A stretch of DNA of 6,325 nucleotides from Nitriliruptoraceae bacterium. Its GTDB lineage: Bacteria > Actinomycetota > Nitriliruptoria > Nitriliruptorales > Nitriliruptoraceae. The translations under genes and the position numbers were made by a program. The notes below the pieces were generated by a model. It had not been told where the DNA came from and ran no database searches. It saw only the letters and a program-made list of their open reading frames with translations. Shown here piece by piece: positions 1 through 5,197 of the stretch (position 1 is the first letter of the stretch; every line of letters begins with the position of its first letter). The DNA lies in NCBI GenBank assembly GCA_007120565.1, contig SKNK01000373.1:1-6325 (forward strand). Reading direction: 5' to 3'.

Positions 1-212
1 CCGGCGAGACGCTCGAGGTCGGCGGCGGTGTAGAACAGCGAGCTGTCGGGCACCTCGCTGGTGCCGAGCGCCTCGAGGGAGCGATCGGCCTCAGCCGGCA
101 GCACGACCGCCAGGAACACCACGAACACCGCGGCCGTCACGGCCCAGACCGGCCAGCCGACGCGTCGCTCGAGCCCGTCGCGCATCGTTCCGTCGCGGCT
201 GGTCCGTCGCAC
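1..212 (-). CDS. Membrane protein of unknown function, N-terminal part (runs off left edge)
   Basis: The reading frame is open to the window edge, so only about 70 N-terminal residues are seen. I choose the GTG at 212 because GGAGGG lies just upstream (spacing about 6) and only 17 bases separate it from the stop of the upstream hydrolase, which suggests translational coupling. An in-frame ATG at 185 has a poorer ribosome site. After a short Arg-rich cytoplasmic stretch comes one strong hydrophobic segment (WPVWAVTAAVFVVFLAVVLP), then a polar stretch containing SSLFYTAADLERLA. From memory, similar SSxFYT/DL motifs after a first helix occur in small polytopic actinobacterial membrane proteins of unknown role; this is recollection, not a search result. 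The next gene upstream in the same direction is a membrane-anchored hydrolase, so a joint envelope role is possible but unproven. Confidence 0.7.
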   Translation of the reverse strand, partial: MRRTSRDGTMRDGLERRVGWPVWAVTAAVFVVFLAVVLPAEADRSLEALGTSEVPDSSLFYTAADLERLA

Positions 213-229
213 GTTCGCCCTCCGTCCGC

Positions 230-1000
230 TCACCGATCCGTGAACACCTCGATGTGGGCGTCGGTCAGGGCCCGCGTGGCCTGCTGGTCGCTGATGGTCG
301 GTGTGAGGTCGCCGCGCTGGGCTCCGTAGCGTCCGAACTGGGCATGGTTCATGCCCTCGACCTCGACCATCACGGCGTCTTCGGGCAGCAGACGACGACG
401 CTCGGCGATGTCGTCGGGGGTCGCGAGCCCGTCGCGCTCCCCGCTGACCGACAGGACGCGCAGGCCCTCGCGCTCGGCGAGCTCGGCACCGCCGGTCGGG
501 AAGGAGGCCCAGAGCAGCAGCCCGGCGACGTCGGCCTCCGGTTCGGTCCCGAGCCAGCTGGAGGCCATGGCCCCGCCGAGGGAGTGGCCACCGACCCACC
601 ACTCGTCGAGGTCGTCGTGCTCGCCGTGCTCGGCGATCAGGGTGTGCGCGCGGGAGCGTCCGAACACGGCGAGGTTGAGCGGCATCCGGGGGATGAGGAC
701 GAGGGTGTCGGTCTCCGCGACGATCGGCGCCCAGGTCGCGACGTACGCCTCCCGGTGCACCCGCGCACCCGGGTAGAACACCACACCACGCTCCGGTTCG
801 CCTGCGCTCGGGCGCAGCGTGACGATGGGGCCGAACTCGACCTCCACCGCCGGATCATCGACGGCCGCCTTCAGGGGTCCGGGTGTCGCGGTCCGGGCCA
901 GGCTCGCCCACACCACGAACGCGAGGACGGCGACGAGCAGTAGGGTCGCCACCGCGAGCCCGGCCTGGCGGGGGAGCGACCGCGATCCGGTCCGGCCCAT
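230..1000 (-). CDS. Membrane-anchored alpha/beta hydrolase (Abhydrolase_5-like)
   Basis: A protein of about 256 residues with the alpha/beta hydrolase fold. Numbered from the ATG at 1000: an Arg-rich start, one hydrophobic segment at about 13-33 (signal anchor), then the catalytic domain. It shows the family pattern GVVFYPGARV (first core strand and oxyanion region), the block IPRMPLNLAVF, the nucleophile elbow GHSLGG (Ser140), a likely acid in SGERDG (Asp190) and the catalytic His in GMNHAQFG (His219). The full triad and the anchor suggest an active esterase- or lipase-like enzyme facing the outside of the membrane; the substrate is not evident. The frame can be extended to a GTG at 1024, but the ATG at 1000 has GGAGG at 5 bases spacing and is preferred. 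The membrane protein gene 17 bases downstream is probably in the same operon. Confidence 0.85.
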   Translation of the reverse strand: MGRTGSRSLPRQAGLAVATLLLVAVLAFVVWASLARTATPGPLKAAVDDPAVEVEFGPIVTLRPSAGEPERGVVFYPGARVHREAYVATWAPIVAETDTLVLIPRMPLNLAVFGRSRAHTLIAEHGEHDDLDEWWVGGHSLGGAMASSWLGTEPEADVAGLLLWASFPTGGAELAEREGLRVLSVSGERDGLATPDDIAERRRLLPEDAVMVEVEGMNHAQFGRYGAQRGDLTPTISDQQATRALTDAHIEVFTDR

Positions 1001-1335
1001 CCGCGCCTCCGGCGGTCGTCGCACCCGCTGCCATCACGGCATCGTGGTTCTGTGGTCCGCGCCCCGGGAGGCTATCCGCGGTCGTTCAGCCGGGCGGGGA
1101 GCGGGGTCTGGCATCATCCGGCGACGGGCGCAGCTCCCGATCCTGCATCGACCTCCGGCGGGGGGCGACGGGCAGCACCGTGGCGCATACCTGGCTGAAG
1201 CCTCCGCCGACGTTCTCGTGCACAGCGTCGACCGGTGAGCTCGGTGGGCAGATCGGTGCGCTGCAGCGGATGTTCGCCAAGATGCTGGTCGCCGGCGTGC
1301 TGGAACCGGCAGCAGACAGCAGGCTGACCGATGCT
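1001..1335. other. Intergenic region without a supported gene
   Basis: These 335 bases lie between the starts of the divergent hydrolase operon (minus) and the vapB antitoxin (plus). Both promoters should lie here or in the palindrome cluster next to vapB, but I could not assign convincing -35/-10 pairs. Long open frames cross the region, as expected at this GC content. None has a recognisable family pattern, and none continues as a credible gene. A stretch near 1255-1335 reads in the plus frame as a mildly amphipathic peptide (ALQRMFAKMLVAGVLEP), possibly a relic, but I cannot identify it. Confidence 0.5.
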
Positions 1336-1374
1336 TGCATCATGCAGCTGCAACATGCACGAGTGATCTCGTGC
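1336..1374 (+). promoter_or_regulatory. Cluster of palindromes at the vapB start, probable operator
   Basis: Three inverted repeats sit directly before the antitoxin gene. TGCAT-C-ATGCA is at 1336-1346. It overlaps the perfect palindrome TGCAGCTGCA at 1343-1352. A further ATGCA lies at 1355-1359. GCACGAG-TGAT-CTCGTGC, a perfect 7-bp inverted repeat with a 4-base loop, is at 1357-1374 and covers the GTG start at 1371. FitA/VapB antitoxins and their toxin complexes are known to autoregulate by binding inverted repeats at their own promoters, so an operator is the natural reading. In RNA the last repeat would form a hairpin hiding the start codon, which has only a weak ribosome site. Repeats are seen directly; function is inferred. 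Confidence 0.5.
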
Positions 1375-1604
1375 CTTCCATCACGATCCGTGATGTCCCG
1401 GACGATGTCCGCGACGAGCTGGCGGCGCGTGCCCGTCGTTCTGGCCGTTCGCTGCAGGAGTACCTGCGCGCGGAACTGGTCGGGCTCGCGGAGCGTCCCG
1501 ACCCCGAGGTGGTGCTCGCCCGGGTACGGGACCGCAAGCGGCGCACGGGAAGCCAGCTCTCGGCGGAACGGATCCTCGAGCATCGCGACGCCGACCGCCG
1601 GTGA
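1371..1604 (+). CDS. FitA/VapB-type ribbon-helix-helix antitoxin
   Basis: A 77-residue protein with the typical layout of a FitA-like antitoxin. A short beta strand (SITIRDVP, residues 3-10) would form the DNA-binding ribbon of the dimer. Two helices follow (DDVRDELAARARRSG and SLQEYLRAELVGLAERP, about 11-43). The charged C-terminal tail, about 45-77, is the part that normally inserts into the toxin's active site. The GTG start is chosen because the ribbon strand must begin almost at the N-terminus. The last bases overlap the GTG of the vapC reading frame (GTGA), so the pair would be translated in a coupled manner. The gene itself looks intact, while its partner toxin is broken, so it may now be an orphan antitoxin or repressor. 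Confidence 0.85.
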   Translation: MPSITIRDVPDDVRDELAARARRSGRSLQEYLRAELVGLAERPDPEVVLARVRDRKRRTGSQLSAERILEHRDADRR

Positions 1605-1990
1605 CGGTCGTTCTCGATGCCTCGGTGGTCGTCGGCGCACTCGTCGATGGCGGGGACGTGGGTGTCTGTGCCGAGAACGTGCTGGATCACCCGTTCCTGA
1701 TGGCTCCGCACCTTCTGCCGGCGGAGGTCGCCAGCATCCTGCGCCGAGCCACCACGGGCGGTGACACTTCCCCGGACACCGCTTCTCTGGCGCACGCGGA
1801 CATGCTCGATCCTCGGTCGAGTTGGTCGCCTACGCGCCGCTCGCCGATCGGATCTGGGAGCGACGCGAGAACCTCACCGCCTACGACCACGCGGTGTAGT
1901 GGGCAGCCGGTGCGCTCACGCACCGGCCGCCCACGCCTCGACCCCCGACGTCGTGACGTCGCACGATGCGGCGATCCCGCGCAGCCAGCC
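1601..1990 (+). pseudogene. VapC-type PIN-domain toxin, frameshifted and interrupted
   Basis: The first part, from GTG 1601 to about 1812, reads MTVVLDASVVVGALV and later APHLLPAEVASILRRA. This gives the first two PIN acidic residues (Asp6, Glu42). VapC toxins are Mg-dependent RNases that need three or four such acids. At about 1808-1815 homology moves to the -1 frame, consistent with loss of one base. There it continues as SVELVAYAPLADRIWE and ENLTAYDHAV, which includes the third acid. That frame meets TAG at 1897-1899. A possible last piece, VVTSHDAAIPRS, lies in the third frame at about 1950-1985. Staying in the first frame, translation would run to 2275 with a non-homologous low-complexity tail. 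A functional nuclease is therefore unlikely unless the assembly has errors. The end coordinate is approximate. Confidence 0.75.
1906..1927 (+). terminator. Strong GC hairpin just after the vapC stop
   Basis: GCCGGTGCG and CGCACCGGC form a perfect 9-bp stem around the tetraloop CTCA, starting 6 bases after the TAG that ends the second vapC fragment. No T-run follows, which is common for hairpin terminators in high-GC actinobacteria. It may end transcription of the vapBC unit. It may instead be a chance structure inside the former vapC coding sequence, since PIN homology seems to resume further on. Confidence 0.4.
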
Positions 1991-2073
1991 GGCCTCGACC
2001 CAGGGCACGCCCGAGCCGCCACCGAACGCAGGGTGGATCAGTTCGAGGAGCGAGAGCGGATGGGGTCCGGAGC

Positions 2074-2241
2074 TCATTCGTCGCGGTCGTCCCGGTCGTC
2101 GCGGTTGGGTGAGATCGGTCGGCGGAGCGCGTCACGAATGTCGGACAACGAGCGCAGCCCCAGCACCAGCAGCACAAGGAGCGCCACGGTGGTGGCCACA
2201 CCGATCCCCATGGCGATCATCGCGAGTGTCGTCTCGTCCAC
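2074..2241 (-). CDS. Small single-pass membrane protein, 55 residues
   Basis: I do not recognise a family. The frame runs from GTG 2241 to TGA 2074 and is preceded by AAGGAG at good spacing (5 bases). The protein begins with a short acidic leader (VDETT). One long hydrophobic helix of about 23 residues follows (about 7-29, including GVATTVALLVLLVLGL). A basic amphipathic stretch (RSLSDIRDALRRP) and a charged tail ending in repeated RDD units (NRDDRDDRDE) complete it. Basic residues directly after the helix suggest the C-terminus is cytoplasmic. Third positions are almost all G or C and the hydrophobic/charged layout is very regular, which argues for a real gene. It is divergent from the GntR gene and shares its promoter palindrome, so it is probably under that regulator's control. 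It could be a regulatory or accessory peptide of the membrane; this is inference. Confidence 0.75.
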   Translation of the reverse strand: MDETTLAMIAMGIGVATTVALLVLLVLGLRSLSDIRDALRRPISPNRDDRDDRDE

Positions 2242-2256
2242 ACCTACTCCTTCGCC

Positions 2257-2295
2257 TTGCCGCCATCAACGATAACATAACTATCGTTGATAGGC
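2257..2295. promoter_or_regulatory. Divergent promoter with perfect inverted repeat, probable GntR operator
   Basis: ATCAACGATA (2265-2274) and TATCGTTGAT (2282-2291) are perfect inverted copies around a 7-base AT-rich spacer; flanking GCC and GGC nearly extend the symmetry. This is by far the most AT-rich spot in the window. Each arm read outward contains TATCGT, a fair -10 element (TAnnnT), so the same symmetric site may contain both promoters. For the plus strand TTGCCG at 2257-2262 could be the -35, at a long 19-base spacing. GntR/YtrA-type repressors commonly bind such palindromes at their own promoters and repress both themselves and the neighbouring gene. Confidence 0.65.
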
Positions 2296-2312
2296 GAGCT
2301 GGAAGGCCAGTC

Positions 2313-2672
2313 ATGAGCGACTCCCCGGCCGGCGTCACGCTCAGTTTCGGCGATGGGGCGACCCTGCACGAACGGGTCGCTGCCGGGCTGCGGCGCACCC
2401 TGCGTGACGAGGAGGTGCAGCCCGGCATGGAGCTGCCCACCGCCGGCCAGGTCGCCGAGCACCTGGGCGTGAACGTCAACACGGCACTTCGTGCGTACCG
2501 CGCTCTTGCCAGCGAGGGCCTGGTCGAGCTGCGCCGCGGCCACGGCCCGCGGGTGCTGCAACCACCCGAGATGGTCCGGGTGCATGAGTTGGCCAACGAG
2601 CTCGCCAGGGAGGCCGCCCGCCAGGGCCTCAGCCGAGGGGAGCTCGTCGCGCTCGTACTCGACCACGGGTGA
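2313..2672 (+). CDS. GntR-family transcriptional regulator, YtrA-like
   Basis: A 119-residue protein. A winged helix-turn-helix fills about residues 15-83. It includes TLHERVAAGLRRTL (first helix), ELPTAGQVAEHLGVNVNTALRAY (helix-turn-helix with the GntR signature LP-T-x-V/L-A-x-x-L-G-V-x-x-N-T) and the wing ELRRGHGPRVL. The remaining 35 or so residues form a short helical tail, far smaller than the ligand domains of FadR or HutC types and matching the YtrA subfamily, whose tail mainly dimerises. The ATG has GGAAGG at 2301-2306 with 6 bases spacing. The inverted repeat just upstream is the likely binding site, giving autoregulation and control of the divergent membrane peptide. YtrA relatives often control ABC transporters and respond to cell-envelope stress; no transporter is present here and no effector can be inferred. 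Confidence 0.88.
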   Translation: MSDSPAGVTLSFGDGATLHERVAAGLRRTLRDEEVQPGMELPTAGQVAEHLGVNVNTALRAYRALASEGLVELRRGHGPRVLQPPEMVRVHELANELAREAARQGLSRGELVALVLDHG

Positions 2673-2687
2673 GGCCCGCTGGCCAAG

Positions 2688-2712
2688 GCTGGGCCCTGGG
2701 CAGGGGCCCAGC
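2688..2712 (+). terminator. GC-rich hairpin after the GntR gene
   Basis: GCTGGGCCC and GGGCCCAGC form a perfect 9-bp stem with a 7-base loop, beginning 15 bases after the regulator's stop codon. No T-tract follows. Position and stability fit a transcription terminator of the high-GC type, separating the regulator from the cupin gene. The remaining bases to 2870 show no gene; TTGAAC at 2830-2835 could be a -35 for the cupin gene, but I see no good -10. Confidence 0.55.
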
Positions 2713-2882
2713 GGATCCGTGGGGGAACCTCACACGACCGACTGACGGACGACCGGCAGGCTGAGCGCCGACGCAGACCTGACCCTGCCCGCACGAAGTA
2801 GGTGCGCCGCCAAGCGATCTCGGACACCCTTGAACGCGTGACCTGGTCCGATCCGGGCGGAGTCGACGAGGAGGGAGCCACC

Positions 2883-3245
2883 ATGTTGGGGGTCGAGGCA
2901 CGGGCATTCACCGAGCCCGATGAGAGGATGGAGTCGGAGAAACTGCGTGCAGAGAGGATCGATGCCGGCGGCGTGCGTGTGTGGCGTTACACGTTCGCGC
3001 CGGGTTGGCGCTTCACCGAGCACTTCGATGCCGAGGGCTGCCCGTCCCCGCACGCTGCCTACATCGCGGCGGGTCGGCTGCGCGTCGTGATGGACGACGG
3101 CACCGAGGTCGAGGGCACCCCCGGCGAGGTCATGGTCATCGCGCCCGGCCACGACGCCTGGACCGTCGGCGACGATCCATGCGTGTTCATCGACTTCGAG
3201 GAGAGCCTTGCTGCGGGCTGGCCCTCCGGGCCTCGACGACCTTGA
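2883..3245 (+). CDS. Cupin-domain protein
   Basis: A 120-residue single-domain cupin, a small beta-barrel that usually binds a metal through His and Glu residues. The first cupin motif region is APGWRFTEHF followed by CPSPHAAYIAAGRLRVVMDDG; His47 and His57 are candidate ligands. The second motif region is GEVMVIAPGHDAWTVGDDPC with His90 as a ligand. The family includes many uncharacterised actinobacterial proteins with the same PGHDAW-VGD pattern; substrate and reaction cannot be told from sequence. The ATG is preceded by GAGGAGGGAG (GGAGG with 8 bases spacing), while an upstream GTG at 2802 in the same frame has no support. The preceding hairpin suggests its own transcript rather than an operon with the GntR gene. 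Confidence 0.85.
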   Translation: MLGVEARAFTEPDERMESEKLRAERIDAGGVRVWRYTFAPGWRFTEHFDAEGCPSPHAAYIAAGRLRVVMDDGTEVEGTPGEVMVIAPGHDAWTVGDDPCVFIDFEESLAAGWPSGPRRP

Positions 3246-3426
3246 GCAGAGCGGCCAGGTCGGAGCCGCCGGAACCGTGTCGTGACGCAGCTCATCGCCC
3301 GTGGAGTCCGCGCGGGTGGTGATCGTGTCCCGCCGGGTAGAGCGGTATCGGGCGGCAGCATCACCGGCCGTGCTTGTGCCGTTCGCCCGTTCGCTGGTCC
3401 CGTGAGCTGGATCTGCACGTCGGCCT
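3246..3426. other. Intergenic region between convergent genes
   Basis: This stretch lies between the ends of the cupin gene (plus) and the hydrolase relic (minus). A weak hairpin, GCGGC/GCCGC at 3251-3269 with a 9-base loop, follows the cupin stop and might help termination. I see no gene, promoter or mobile-element end here. Confidence 0.4.
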
Positions 3427-3999
3427 TCAGGCGCGCACGAGGTTGGCAGCGAAGAACGGCACCAGCTCGTCGGTGACGGCTAGGGCCTCGGTGTAGACGC
3501 CGAAGTGGTCGGCACCGGGGATCTCGCGCACCTGCGGATGAGCTACATGCGCAGCCACGTGGCGCACCATCTCGACGAACGCCGGGTGCGTGCGGGACCC
3601 GTGCAGCAACAGGACGGGGGCCGTGACCTGTGCGAGCACGGAGGGGTCGGCCGGACCAAGCCCATCGGCGCCTGCGGCCAGCCTCTCTTGGTGCACGAAG
3701 AGCGGGATGTTGGACACCGCAGCCTGCCAGAAGGCCGGGGCAGCCTCGTCGGCGGTGTCCTCGGAGGTGTAGAAGCCGGCGGCGGCCATGCCCTCGAACC
3801 ACGTCCGAGCCGCCTCCTCGAGGGTCTGAGCGGAGGATGAGGGCCGCCCGACGCTTGCATGTACGAGCCAACTCGTCAACGGAGGTCGTGACGAGGGCCA
3901 CCCGAGCGCAACCACCGGGTGACCCTCGACCGTCAGGGTCCGAGCCAGGATGCCCACCGACCTTGGAGACCGACGTTGACGCGGGTCAATGCCGCCCAC
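3427..3999 (-). pseudogene. Alpha/beta hydrolase relic, C-terminal half only
   Basis: From about residue 57 the frame looks like the cap and C-terminal part of an alpha/beta hydrolase. It has a helical cap (TLEEAARTWFEGMAAAGF), then the strand APVLLLHGSRTHPAF, where the acid residue is usually found. A final block PGADHFGVYTEALAVTDEL carries the catalytic His, and the end is VPFFAANL. The upstream part has no nucleophile elbow (G-x-S-x-G) and no convincing fold before it. Relatives are normally about 250-290 residues, so some 100 or more are lost. Scattered pieces such as LGVHGSAAAAWWAAL (another frame, about 4000-4045) and GHPVVALGWP (about 3900) could be decayed N-terminal strands; this is speculative. 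The GTG at 3999 is only the start of the open frame. If expressed, the product should be inactive. Confidence 0.55.
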
Positions 4000-4283
4000 C
4001 AGGCAGCCGCCGCGGAACCGTGAACACCAAGGCGCTCGCCGGCCTCCAGCTTCCTCGAGGTCGCGGGCCTGCGGTCTGCCCGTGCCGCCCGCTGGTCAGC
4101 ATCCTCACGTCCGGGCGTCAGGTAGGTGTTGACCTGGGGTGATGCGACTGGATGATGCTGACCACGACGCCTGGCATCGAGCCGGCGAGCAGGCGTCGCC
4201 AGGCGGGGTCCGGTCGCCGTGAACGCTTCCCCCGGAAGCCGCCGCCCCGACGTAGGCGGGAGCCCACGACGACTGGAGGGAGC
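4000..4283. other. Intergenic region upstream of the second hydrolase
   Basis: No gene is supported. The minus strand may hold decayed N-terminal hydrolase sequence at about 4000-4045. A candidate promoter for the downstream plus-strand hydrolase is TTGACC (4129-4134), 16 bases, then GATGAT (4151-4156), which would give a leader of about 120 bases. Inside that leader CGCCTGGC (4168-4175) and GCCAGGCG (4198-4205) are perfect inverted copies with a 22-base loop. The promoter call is weak. Confidence 0.3.
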
Positions 4284-5120
4284 ATGGGCGCCGACCGGAT
4301 CCATCGCACGACCTCAGCCGACGGCACCGAGATCGCTGGGCGTGTCGTCGGGCATGGCCCCGCGTTGGTGCTCCTCCACGGTTCGCTGTACAGCGGGGAA
4401 ACCGCCTGGGAGGCGCTGCTGCCCCACCTCGCCGGCCGCTTCACGTGCCTGCTTCCCAGCGTCCGCGGGCGGGGCTTGAGCGCCGACAGCGAGGACCTCA
4501 GCCGCGAGCGGATGTTCGAGGACATGGTGGCCTTCATCGAAAGCATCGGCGAGCCGGTGCCGGTCCTCGGCTGGTCTGGGGGTGCCACGGCGGCGCTCGG
4601 TGCCGCCGAAGTGAGTGACGCCGTCTCAGCCGTCGCTGCCTACGAACCGGGGGTCCTCGAGGCGATCGACGAGGAGACGCTCCGCGACATCGGCGACATG
4701 GTCGCCCGTGCGCGCATCGAGGTCGAGCGGGGGCGACCCGCTGAGGCCGCACGTCTGTTCAGCGCGTTCGTGTCCAACGACGAGGAGCTGGCGGACGTCG
4801 TGGCCAGCCGACGCAACGAGGTCGCCGCTCCCAACGTCGAGACCGACATGCGCTACTACGAGAACGTCGACCTCACCCGGCCCACCCCCACCAGCCCGGA
4901 CGCGCTGGCCACCATCGACGTGCCCGTCCTGCTCCTCCGGGGGGAGCAGACGGCTTTGGCCACCTGGATGGACCGTGGAACCGCGCACCTCACCGAGCAC
5001 GTGCGCGACATCGAGGTGTGTACCGTCCCCGGTGCCGGCCATGGGGCCCCGTACCTGGAACCCGAGGCGCTGGCCGCCGAGCTCGTCCGCTTCCTCGACG
5101 CGCCAGCTCCACAGCCATGA
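4284..5120 (+). CDS. Alpha/beta fold hydrolase
   Basis: A complete 278-residue cytoplasmic protein with no signal peptide. The N-terminal strands lead to GPALVLLHGS (oxyanion motif HGS, about 32-34), then the block LLPSVRGRGLSAD, the usual turn after the fourth strand. The nucleophile elbow is VLGWSGG with Ser98, a helical cap covers about 125-200, and the strand DVPVLLLRGEQTALATW leads to the final PGAGHGAPYLEPEALAAEL with catalytic His253. At the usual acid position after the LLLRG strand there is Glu-Gln-Thr rather than the common Asp, so the acid may be Glu221 or a residue after the sixth strand (Glu121 in YEPG). The substrate is unknown. The ATG at 4284 follows GGAGGG; longer in-frame starts upstream lack this. 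It is convergent with the HipA gene. Confidence 0.88.
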   Translation: MGADRIHRTTSADGTEIAGRVVGHGPALVLLHGSLYSGETAWEALLPHLAGRFTCLLPSVRGRGLSADSEDLSRERMFEDMVAFIESIGEPVPVLGWSGGATAALGAAEVSDAVSAVAAYEPGVLEAIDEETLRDIGDMVARARIEVERGRPAEAARLFSAFVSNDEELADVVASRRNEVAAPNVETDMRYYENVDLTRPTPTSPDALATIDVPVLLLRGEQTALATWMDRGTAHLTEHVRDIEVCTVPGAGHGAPYLEPEALAAELVRFLDAPAPQP

Positions 5121-5144
5121 TGCAACGGGACAGTCCGACGCTCG

Positions 5145-5173
5145 ATCTGCGCCTCCGCGAGCTGGGCGCAGGT
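5145..5173. terminator. Hairpin between convergent genes, possible two-way terminator
   Basis: CTGCGCC (5147-5153) pairs with GGCGCAG (5165-5171); an A-T pair and a G-U pair extend the stem to 9 with an 11-base loop. It lies in the 77-base gap between the ends of the hydrolase (plus) and hipA (minus) genes, where a shared terminator would be expected. There is no T-run on either strand. Confidence 0.4.
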
Positions 5174-5197
5174 GCCTACCCGAGGTGCGTTCTGCGG

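Noticed and set aside
254..943. Long plus-strand open frame (229 residues) opposite the membrane hydrolase
   Set aside because: It lies entirely antisense to a gene with a full catalytic triad and has no recognisable motif; GC-rich coding DNA often leaves such frames open.
883..1764. Plus-strand open frame of 293 residues across the intergenic region and vapBC
   Set aside because: It runs out of frame through the well-supported antitoxin and toxin sequence, is rich in Arg/Ser/Pro, and has no family pattern.
2132..2911. Minus-strand open frame of 259 residues opposite the GntR gene
   Set aside because: Low-complexity Arg/Ser/Pro composition, opposite a clear winged-helix gene; a shadow frame.
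3059..3901. Minus-strand open frame of 280 residues opposite the cupin gene and through the hydrolase relic
   Set aside because: Out of frame with the hydrolase homology and antisense to the cupin gene; Arg-rich shadow.
4168..4205. Inverted repeat CGCCTGGC/GCCAGGCG as a riboswitch or attenuator
   Set aside because: A single 8-bp stem with a 22-base loop, no known riboswitch core and no terminator partner; mentioned only as part of the leader.
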